Shown: one piece after another, positions 56,271 to 64,000 of the stretch
How positions within the stretch are numbered: the first letter of the stretch is position 1
How the letters are laid out: each line of letters begins with the position of its first letter
Source of the DNA: Lysobacter enzymogenes
Lineage (GTDB): Bacteria; Pseudomonadota; Gammaproteobacteria; Xanthomonadales; Xanthomonadaceae
NCBI RefSeq assembly: GCF_017355525.1
Contig: NZ_CP067395.1
Span: 3,410,001-3,474,000 of the forward strand
DNA: 64,000 bases
Direction: 5' to 3'
Notes under the pieces: model-generated
Told to the model about the DNA's origin: nothing
What the model saw: the letters and a program-made list of their open reading frames with translations, nothing else
Databases searched by the model: none
Program-made: the position numbers and the translations under genes

Positions 56271-57418
56271 ACCGCACGACCCGTCCCACCGCTCCCCTGC
56301 TGCGCGCCGCGCTGAGCGCCGCGGTCGCCGGCCTCGTGCTCGCCGCCGTCGCCGGCTGCGGCCGCAGCGAAGCCGAAACCGCGCAAGCGCCGGCCACGCC
56401 GGAAGTGCTGACGGTGCAGGCCAAGGCCGCCGACCCGGCCTACGACCTGAGCCTGCCGGCGCGCGCCCAGGCCGGCGAATCGGCGGCGCTGTACGCGCGC
56501 GCCACCGGCTTCGTCAGCGAGCGCCGCGCCGAACTCGGCGACAAGGTCGGCGCCGGCCAGGTGCTGGCGACGATCTCCGCGCCGGAGATCGACCAGGCCG
56601 TGCGCGAAGCGCGCGCGGTCGTCGCCCAGACCACCGCCGACGAAGAACTGGCCAAGGTCAACTACCAGCGCGCGCAGCAGCTGATCGGTTCGGGCGCGGT
56701 GTCGAAGGAATACTTCAGCGACCGCAAGGGCAACTTTGATGTCGCCGTCGCCGCGCGCAACGCCGCGCAGGCGCGGCTGACCTCGGCGCTGGAACGGCAG
56801 TCGTTCACCCAGGTGCGCGCGCCGTTCGCCGGCGTGGTGGTGGCGCGCAACATCGAGCGCGGCGACCGCGTGGTCGGCGATTCGGCGACCGCGACCACGC
56901 CGATGTTCGAAGTCGCCGTGCTGGATCCGCTGCGCGTCGTCGTCGACGTGCCGCAGAACGTGTCGCTGCAGATCAGCAACGGCCTGCAGGCCGAAGTCAG
57001 CTTCCCCGAGCTGCCGGGCCAGGTGTTCCAGGCCGAGGTCGCGCGCAGCGCGCGCGCCCTGTCGCGCGACGCCGGCGTGATGCGCACCGAACTGCGCCTG
57101 CCGAATCCCGACAGCCGCATTCCCGCCGGCATGGTCGGCAGCGCGCGCCTGCACCTGCCGCGCGCGGCCGCGGCGGTGGTGCTGCCAGTGTCGACCGTGG
57201 TGCAGCGCGCCGCGGGCACGCAGGTGGCGACGGTGACGCAAGGATCGACCCTGGCGTACCGCGACGTGACCGTCGGCCGCAACCTCGGCAACGAGATCGA
57301 AGTGCTGACCGGGATCGCGCCGGGCGACACGGTGGTGCTGGCGCCGAATGCGTTGCTGGCCGACGGCAACAAGGTCAGCGCGAAGGCGATGCCGCCGCCG
57401 GTAGCCAAGAAGTCTTAA
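56267..57418 (+). CDS. RND efflux periplasmic adaptor (membrane fusion) lipoprotein
   Basis: A 383-residue adaptor. The lipoprotein signal ends VAGC with Cys31. The lipoyl/barrel-sandwich half starts at VSERRAELGDKVGAGQVLAT, the coiled hairpin covers about residues 105-165 (AREARAVVAQ-type to FDVAVAARNAAQARLTSALE), and the second lipoyl half is FTQVRAPFAGVVVARNIERG. The beta-barrel and membrane-proximal domains follow. It links the pump to an outer-membrane channel. Coupled to the pump gene by a 4-base overlap. Confidence 0.94.
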   Translation: MNRTTRPTAPLLRAALSAAVAGLVLAAVAGCGRSEAETAQAPATPEVLTVQAKAADPAYDLSLPARAQAGESAALYARATGFVSERRAELGDKVGAGQVLATISAPEIDQAVREARAVVAQTTADEELAKVNYQRAQQLIGSGAVSKEYFSDRKGNFDVAVAARNAAQARLTSALERQSFTQVRAPFAGVVVARNIERGDRVVGDSATATTPMFEVAVLDPLRVVVDVPQNVSLQISNGLQAEVSFPELPGQVFQAEVARSARALSRDAGVMRTELRLPNPDSRIPAGMVGSARLHLPRAAAAVVLPVSTVVQRAAGTQVATVTQGSTLAYRDVTVGRNLGNEIEVLTGIAPGDTVVLAPNALLADGNKVSAKAMPPPVAKKS

Positions 57419-57470
57419 GCGCCGCCCTCATCCGCCCCTTCGGGGCACCTTCTCCCGCGCGGGGTGAGGC

Positions 57471-57536
57471 GCTGCGCTTGCGAGCCACTGGCTCGCGCAG
57501 TGCCGAACGCCCGAACGCTATGCGTTCGGGCCGGGG
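57471..57536. repeat. Second copy of the 66-bp core seen at 1945-2010
   Basis: Nearly identical over 66 bp to the core of the element at 1916-2110 (GCTTGCGAGCCACTGGCTCG, then CGAACGCCCGAACGCTATGC). It lies between the RND operon and the repeat at the fghA end. Confidence 0.85.
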
Positions 57537-57568
57537 AGCGGGGTAGCCAGATGCTGTGCATGCTTGCT

Positions 57569-57683
57569 GCCCTCATCCGCCCCTTCGGGGCACTTTCTCC
57601 CGCAAGCGGGAGAAGGGACAGCAATCGGCGCCGCTGCTTTTAGCCCCTCTCCCGCTTGCGGGAGAGGGGTTGGGGTGAGGGCC
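57569..57683. repeat. Repeat flanking fghA, 3' copy
   Basis: 115 bp with ends GCCCTCATCC and GGGTGAGGGC-like (terminal inverted repeats) and internal TTCTCCCGCAAGCGGGAGAA and CCTCTCCCGCTTGCGGGAGA hairpins. Its end is 3 bp from the fghA stop. Matches 58542-58654 in the same orientation. Confidence 0.88.
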
Positions 57684-57686
57684 GCC

Positions 57687-58517
57687 CTACCCGCGCAACG
57701 CCTTGGCGTGATGCGCGATGTGCTCGCCGATAAAACTCGAAATGAAGTAATAGCTGTGGTCGTACCCCGGCCGCACCCGCAGCTGCAACGGATGCCCCGC
57801 CGCCTCGCACGCCGCGCGCAACAGCTCCGGCTTGAGCTGCGTCGCCAGGAACTCGTCGTCCCCGCCCTGATCGATCAACAGCGGCAACCGTTCCTGCGCC
57901 CCAGGCACCAACGCAGTCGCATCCCACGCCTGCCACGACTCGCGATCCTCGCCCAGATACGCCGAAAACGCCTTCTCGCCCCACGGCGACTGCGACGGCG
58001 CGGCGATCGGCGAGAACGCCGACACGCTGCGATAGCGCCCCGGATTCTTCAGCGCGATGGTCAACGCCCCATGCCCGCCCATCGAATGCCCGCTGATCGC
58101 GCGCGCGCTGGTGGTCGGGAAATGCGCGTCGACCAACGCCGGCAGTTCGTCGACCACGTAGTCGTACATGCGGTAATGCCCGGCCCACTTAGGCCGGGTG
58201 GCATTGAGGTAGAAACCCGCGCCGATGCCGAGGTCGTAGCCTTCGGCATCGGGAATGCCCTCGCCGCGCGGGCTGGTGTCGGGCGCGACCAGGATCACGC
58301 CATGCTCGGCCGCATACCGTTGCGCGCCGGACTTGGTGATGAAGTTCTGCTCGGTGCAGGTCAGCCCGGACAGCCAGTACAGCACCGGGCAGTCGGCGCT
58401 CTCGGCCTGCGGCGGCAGATAGACGCCGAAGCGCATCGCGCAGCCCAGGGTGGTAGCGGTATGGCTCCAGACTTGCTGGCGGCCGCCGAAGCAGCCGTGG
58501 GATTCGATTTTTTCCAT
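57687..58517 (-). CDS. fghA: S-formylglutathione hydrolase
   Basis: A 276-residue alpha/beta hydrolase that splits S-formylglutathione into formate and glutathione, the last step of formaldehyde detoxification. It begins [20 protein letters not shown], has the conserved [20 protein letters not shown], nucleophile Ser145 in [12 protein letters not shown], acid in DQGGDDEFL and base His in PGYDHSYYF. Length equals the family's usual 276-280. It follows frmA on the same strand, separated by a 113-bp repeat. Confidence 0.96.
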   Translation of the reverse strand: MEKIESHGCFGGRQQVWSHTATTLGCAMRFGVYLPPQAESADCPVLYWLSGLTCTEQNFITKSGAQRYAAEHGVILVAPDTSPRGEGIPDAEGYDLGIGAGFYLNATRPKWAGHYRMYDYVVDELPALVDAHFPTTSARAISGHSMGGHGALTIALKNPGRYRSVSAFSPIAAPSQSPWGEKAFSAYLGEDRESWQAWDATALVPGAQERLPLLIDQGGDDEFLATQLKPELLRAACEAAGHPLQLRVRPGYDHSYYFISSFIGEHIAHHAKALRG

Positions 58518-58541
58518 GGGCGTCTCGTGCTTGATGGTGCG

Positions 58542-58654
58542 GCCCTCATCCGCCCTTCGGGCACCTTCTCCCGCTAGCGGAAGAAGGAACAGCAAACGAC
58601 GCTGCTGCTTGAAGCCCCTCTCCCGCTTGCGGGAGAGGGGTTGAGGTGAGGGCC
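58542..58654. repeat. Repeat flanking fghA, 5' copy
   Basis: 113 bp closely matching 57569-57683, same orientation, with internal hairpins CTTCTCCCGCTAGCGGAAGA and CCTCTCCCGCTTGCGGGAGA. It separates frmA from fghA, so the two may be differently transcribed. The copies bracket fghA as direct repeats. Confidence 0.88.
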
Positions 58655-58661
58655 ACCCCGA

Positions 58662-60140
<1,479 letters not shown>

Positions 60141-60153
60141 TCAAGATCTTCTG

Positions 60154-60170
60154 ATACTGCCTCCCAGTAT
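60154..60170 (-). promoter_or_regulatory. FrmR operator overlapping the frmRA promoter
   Basis: On the minus strand ATACTG-GGAGG-CAGTAT, perfect 6-bp arms around a G-rich centre, the form of CsoR/FrmR-type sites. TATACT at 60171-60166 overlaps it and fits a -10 box; a -35 candidate about 17 bp upstream (TAGACG) is poor. Located 20 bp from the frmR start, so a bound repressor would block RNA polymerase. Confidence 0.8.
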
Positions 60171-60399
60171 ACAACCGCTGCGAAGCTCGTCTACGCAAGC
60201 GCGGCCCCAAGCGCCAAGCTTTCCATGCCCCAAAACATGCAGGACGTCGCAGAGCCTGTTCGGACAAGAGAGATCATCGTGCCCAATGACGGCACACATA
60301 GTGCGCAACTCACCGATGGGCGTTGAAAAACGGGCCTGACCGGTATTCACTGCCTGCAATAGCATTTGCAGTCATACATGCATCAGACACGGGGGCCAC

Positions 60400-61506
60400 A
60401 TGGAAGCGGATGTCGCAGCGATTTTCTCGGAAGAGAACAACACTTCCTTGCTGAAAGGATTGATCCAAACGCTCGAGCAGATCGACGTCAGAAAAATGGA
60501 GCAGAAACGGCTGCCGCAACTGCTTCGCGACGCTGTATCCATCATCGACCAGTACGCGGACATTTTCGACGAACTCGCCCCCTCCAGCGCGGAGCGCAGC
60601 GGGCAGCAGTTCTTCAATGCGATCGACGAGTTCCTGAGAACCATAGGCCTGGAGACCGACGAAGAGCGCGAACGCGATCTGCGCAACATATTCAGCTACG
60701 CCTATCAATTTTTGTGTGAGGCGGAGCTCAGGCCTTCATCCAGGATCCATTTCAATATCGACAAATACAGCGATTACGTTCACACGCACCTGGATGACTT
60801 TTCTGGATCAGATCGTCAAAGATTGGTTTATGCAACCAACCTGATGCCGGCATTCATCTCCAAGCAGCTAGTGAGGAATCGCGAACTCATCGATTTGCTC
60901 GCTTTGCCGGAAACCCTCAAAAGGCTCAACCAGGAAAACGAGAGCTGGAACAAGAAAATCGATGAAGACCTGAAGCGCGCATATGACCTGTCGCAGAGAG
61001 TCGAAAATTTGACAGCCAGCTACAACTTCGTAGGTCTGAATAAGGGCTTCCAGAATCTCCGCGAAGCGAAGGAAAAAGAGAGCTTCCGCGCATTCGTCTT
61101 TTTGACTTTCATCGGTGCGGTCATGATTGCTACTCCGATCGGGGCATGGTCTTGGACCATGCTGGCGGCACACTCGCCACCGCTTACCCAGATGAATATG
61201 ATCTATTCTGCGCCCGCTCTAATCACACTCGAACTGCTGCTCGTTTATTTTTTCAGAATTACGTTAAGTCAATTCAAATCCATCAAAGCCCAACTACTTC
61301 AGATCGACCTGAGGATGACGCTTTGCCAGTTCATAGAAAAGTACGCGGAATATGCGATCAAGATCCGCGGCGATGATAAGGAATTGCTTGCGAAGTTCGA
61401 GGCGATCGTTTTCAGCGGCTTGGCACCGGATGAAAGCGGAATTCCTTCCACGTTCGACGGCATGGAACACCTGACAAACCTGATCAAATCAGTGCGCGGG
61501 CCATGA
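60400..61506 (+). CDS. Orphan membrane protein with two central-C-terminal helices, lower GC, likely acquired
   Basis: A 368-residue protein of no family I can name with certainty. Residues 1-170 are soluble and helical; residues about 170-228 are a charged coiled coil (ETLKRLNQENESWNKKIDED) leading to NFVGLNKGFQNL; two helices at about 231-255 and 269-288 form a hairpin; residues 290-368 are helical again (CQFIEKYAEYAIKIRGDDKE). It vaguely resembles the uncharacterised DUF6161-type membrane proteins, unverified. Its base composition and codons (AAA, GAA, TTT, ATA) are much less GC-rich than neighbours. It stands alone, with its own upstream elements: TTGAAA at 60323, TATTCA at 60344, and an inverted repeat CTGCAA/TTGCAG at 60354-60371. 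Confidence 0.85.
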   Translation: MEADVAAIFSEENNTSLLKGLIQTLEQIDVRKMEQKRLPQLLRDAVSIIDQYADIFDELAPSSAERSGQQFFNAIDEFLRTIGLETDEERERDLRNIFSYAYQFLCEAELRPSSRIHFNIDKYSDYVHTHLDDFSGSDRQRLVYATNLMPAFISKQLVRNRELIDLLALPETLKRLNQENESWNKKIDEDLKRAYDLSQRVENLTASYNFVGLNKGFQNLREAKEKESFRAFVFLTFIGAVMIATPIGAWSWTMLAAHSPPLTQMNMIYSAPALITLELLLVYFFRITLSQFKSIKAQLLQIDLRMTLCQFIEKYAEYAIKIRGDDKELLAKFEAIVFSGLAPDESGIPSTFDGMEHLTNLIKSVRGP

Positions 61507-61582
61507 TGAGCTGGAGCCTCGCCGGTGGAGTCATACATCAGCAGCGGATAAGAGTTCCTCGGCTATCCATGACTTGCCCCGC

Positions 61583-64000
61583 TCAACCGGTGTTCTGCAC
61601 CCCCGCCGCAATCCCGTTGACCGTCGCCACCAACGCCTGCAACAGCGCATCGTCCGGCCGCCCCGCCGCGCGCCAGCGCGCCAGCAGGTCGACCTGCAAC
61701 AGGCTGATCGGATCGACATAGGGATTGCGCAGCCGGATCGACTGGCGCAAGCGGTGATCGCCGCGCAGCAGCTCGTCGCTGCCCTTGATCGCCAGCACCG
61801 CGTCGCGGGTGCGTTCGAACTCGGCGGCGATGCCGGGATGGAAGCGCGCGTGCAGGTCGCCTTCCGGCAGTTCCGACGCCAGCAGCGAATAGCGTTCGAA
61901 GATCGCCGGATCCGACTTGGCCAGGACCATTTCCAGATCGTCGATCAAGGTGCCGAAGAACGGCCAGTCGCGCGCCATCTCCGCCAGCGCCTCGCGCCCG
62001 TGCGCGTCGAGCGCGCGCGCAAGGCCGGTGCCGACGCCGTACCACGCGGTCAGGCCGGCGCGGTTCTGCGACCACGCGAACACCCACGGAATCGCGCGCA
62101 AGGAAGAAATGTCGCCGGTGCCGGCGCGCTTGGCCGGGCGCGAGCCGATGCGCAGGCGCTCGATCACGTCGATCGGCGTGGCGGCGCGGAAATACAGCGG
62201 GAACTGCGAGTCGTCATGCACCAGCGCGCGATAGTGCGCGCGCGCGGCGTCGGTCAGTTCGCCGGCGATGCGGCGCCAGCCGGCCTCGCGCGGCTCCGGC
62301 GCGCGCGGGCGCAGGGTCGCGCGCAGCACCGCGCCGCTGGTCTGCTCCAGGTTGCGCAGCGCCAATGCGCGGATGCCGTACTTGCGGTGGATCACTTCGC
62401 CCTGCTCGGTCAGGCGCAGGTAGCCGTCGACCGAACCGCGCGGCGCGGCGATCACCGCGCGCTCGGTCTTGCCGCCGCCGCGGCTGATCGAGCCGCCGCG
62501 GCCGTGGAAGAAGGCGATGCGCACGCCGCTGTCGGCGGCCAGCGCGGTCAGCGCGATCTGGGTCTGCTGCAGGGCCCAGCGCGAGGCGACCATGCCGCCG
62601 TCCTTGGCGCTGTCGGAATAGCCGAGCATCACCACCTGACGGTCGCCGCGCGCGCGCAGGTGGCCGCGGTAGACCGGGTCGGCGAACAACGCGCGCAGCG
62701 TGTCGGCGGCGGCGTCGAGGTCGTCGACGGTTTCGAACAGCGGCGCCACGTCCAGCGGCACCCGGCCCTGGTCGTCGGCGCAGCCGGCGGTGCGCGCCAG
62801 CGCCAGCACCGCCAGCGCGTCGGCGGCGCTGCGGCTCATGCTGACGATGTACGGGCCGAACGCGCGCGCGCCATAGCGCGGGCGCAATCGCGCGACCGCG
62901 CGGAACACTTCCAGCGTCGGCTGCGCCGCGGCGGCCGCGGCGCGCGCCGGCGGCGCGTCGCCGTCGAGCAGGCGATGCAGGCGCTGCGCGCGCGCGGCGA
63001 CGTCGAGTTCGGCCCACTCGGGCTGGTCGAACAAGGCCGCCAATGCGGCGTCGTGGGTGGCCGAATCCTGGCGCAGGTCGAGCCCGGCCAGATGGAAGCC
63101 GAAACATTCCGCGCGCCGGCGCAGGCGCCGCACCGCGAAACCGCCGGCGTGGGCGCCCTGGTGCGCGGCGAGGCTGCGTTCGATCAGGACGATGTCGGCC
63201 AGGAACGCCGCGGCGTCGGGATAGCCGTGCACGCTTTCGTCGAGCGTCGCCTGCAGGCGCGCCGACATCAGGTTCAGCAGGTTGCGGTACGGCATGTCGG
63301 CGTGGCGCGGCTTCAGCAGCGCGGCGGCCTTCGGCAGCAGGTAGCGATAATCCTCGACCTGGGCCAGCACCGCGTCGTCGACGCGCACGCGATGCACCGA
63401 CTGGCTCAGCAGTTCGGCCAGCGCGCTCAGGTCGCGCCGGTACGCGGCCAGCACCAGCGCGCGCTGGCCGGCCAGGGTGGCGGCGATGGTGTCGGCGCCG
63501 ACGTTGGGATTGCCGTCCATGTCGCCGCCGACCCAGGTGCCGAAGCCGAGCACGTCGGGCAGCGCCGGCGCGTCGCCGTAGGTTTCGCGCAGCGCGTCTT
63601 CGAACACTTCGTAATAGACCGGCAGCACCCGGTACAGCACGTCGGAGAGATAGAAACCGACGTGCTCGAATTCGTCGGCGACGCTGGGCTTGGCCGCCGG
63701 CGCTTCGGCGGTCTGCCAGCTCGCGGTCAGGGCCAGGCGGATGCGTTCGCGGTCGGCGCGGCGCTCGGGCGGGGTGCGGCCGCGGTCGATGTCGGCGACC
63801 AGGCATTCGACGATGGTGCGTTCCTTCTCCAGCAGCGCGCGCCGCACCGCCTCGGTCGGATGCGCGGTGAACACCGGCTCGATCCGCAGCCGCGGCAGCA
63901 AGGCCGCGACTTCCTCGGCGCTGACGCCCTGGCGCGCCAGGGTGCCGAGCGCGTCGCGCAGGCCGCCGGGCTGGGCGTCGGCGCCGCTGCGTTCGTAGTC
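61583..64000 (-). CDS. ppc: Phosphoenolpyruvate carboxylase, 5' end outside window
   Basis: At least 806 residues of a roughly 900-residue enzyme that forms oxaloacetate from PEP and bicarbonate to refill the TCA cycle. Active-site motifs are VFTAHPTEAVRR (catalytic His), VGGDMDGNPNVG, LGYSDSAKDGGMVASRW (Lys of bicarbonate/PEP site), FHGRGGSISRGGG (Arg loop) and the invariant C-terminal QNTG. The reading frame stays open to the window's right edge, with the start beyond it. The visible end converges with the orphan membrane protein gene, 76 bp apart. Confidence 0.97.
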   Translation of the reverse strand, partial: DYERSGADAQPGGLRDALGTLARQGVSAEEVAALLPRLRIEPVFTAHPTEAVRRALLEKERTIVECLVADIDRGRTPPERRADRERIRLALTASWQTAEAPAAKPSVADEFEHVGFYLSDVLYRVLPVYYEVFEDALRETYGDAPALPDVLGFGTWVGGDMDGNPNVGADTIAATLAGQRALVLAAYRRDLSALAELLSQSVHRVRVDDAVLAQVEDYRYLLPKAAALLKPRHADMPYRNLLNLMSARLQATLDESVHGYPDAAAFLADIVLIERSLAAHQGAHAGGFAVRRLRRRAECFGFHLAGLDLRQDSATHDAALAALFDQPEWAELDVAARAQRLHRLLDGDAPPARAAAAAAQPTLEVFRAVARLRPRYGARAFGPYIVSMSRSAADALAVLALARTAGCADDQGRVPLDVAPLFETVDDLDAAADTLRALFADPVYRGHLRARGDRQVVMLGYSDSAKDGGMVASRWALQQTQIALTALAADSGVRIAFFHGRGGSISRGGGKTERAVIAAPRGSVDGYLRLTEQGEVIHRKYGIRALALRNLEQTSGAVLRATLRPRAPEPREAGWRRIAGELTDAARAHYRALVHDDSQFPLYFRAATPIDVIERLRIGSRPAKRAGTGDISSLRAIPWVFAWSQNRAGLTAWYGVGTGLARALDAHGREALAEMARDWPFFGTLIDDLEMVLAKSDPAIFERYSLLASELPEGDLHARFHPGIAAEFERTRDAVLAIKGSDELLRGDHRLRQSIRLRNPYVDPISLLQVDLLARWRAAGRPDDALLQALVATVNGIAAGVQNTG

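Noticed and set aside
57419..57686. Possible small gene between the RND operon and fghA
   Set aside because: The entire stretch is made of repeat elements shared with other sites in the window.

Overview
The window is very GC-rich bacterial DNA with tight gene packing, frequent 4-base stop/start overlaps and many dispersed palindromic repeats. The gene content (TctDE-type citrate sensing, a CGFS glutaredoxin-rhodanese fusion, short AMP nucleosidase, QEGLA-motif protein, paired periplasmic amidohydrolases, subtilisin-like exoprotease, TolB-amidohydrolase fusion) and the GTAGGAGCGGCGCGAGCCGCG-type repeats point to the Xanthomonadaceae, most likely Lysobacter or a close relative. This is an inference from content; no rRNA or other marker is in the window. 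I see no tRNA, rRNA, CRISPR array, insertion sequence or prophage. The SMR gene (left edge) and ppc (right edge) are cut by the window.

Layout. 1-5.4 kb: SMR exporter and glutathione transferase, two LysR regulators, an FMN oxidoreductase, a small unknown protein and a GT2 glycosyltransferase. 5.4-7.7 kb: maeB. 8-14.3 kb: a sensing/transport module in which a response regulator, a TctE-like kinase and a lone periplasmic binding protein (minus strand) diverge from a phosphate-porin-family channel and a CitMHS citrate carrier (plus strand). 14.4-22.2 kb: PhaB-like reductase, lipoprotein, DUF1704 metallopeptidase-like protein, rsgA, AlaA-like aminotransferase, SGNH hydrolase with a duplicated 3' end, methyltransferase. 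22.3-28.6 kb: polysaccharide deacetylase, Grx/HesB-like/rhodanese fusion, DUF924, LprI-like protein, serine hydrolase, AMP nucleosidase. 28.7-37.9 kb: three amidohydrolase-superfamily proteins (one without its first metal ligands, one fused to a TolB propeller), an isomerase, DegV, and a four-copy 115-bp tandem array. 38-44 kb: ADP-ribosylglycohydrolase and cupin pair, small membrane proteins, MocR regulator, and a GFA/WYL divergent pair around a perfect palindrome. 44.3-48.2 kb: a three-gene GMC dehydrogenase operon with an Fe-S cysteine motif and a single-heme lipoprotein. 48.6-57.4 kb: S8 protease, AraC regulator, two-gene RND efflux operon. 57.7-60.2 kb: glutathione-dependent formaldehyde detoxification (frmR-frmA-fghA) with a recognisable FrmR operator. 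60.4-61.5 kb: a lower-GC orphan gene for a two-helix membrane protein, the clearest sign of transfer. 61.6 kb to end: ppc.

Links between genes. The 8-14 kb module reads as citrate or tricarboxylate uptake under its own three-part sensor. MaeB and PEP carboxylase are C3/C4 enzymes that would handle the resulting carbon, but they lie apart and no shared control is visible. The formaldehyde cluster is a complete sensor-oxidation-hydrolysis set. Three families of inverted-repeat elements fill most of the longer gaps; the most regular is a 99-bp element present in six copies of identical length.
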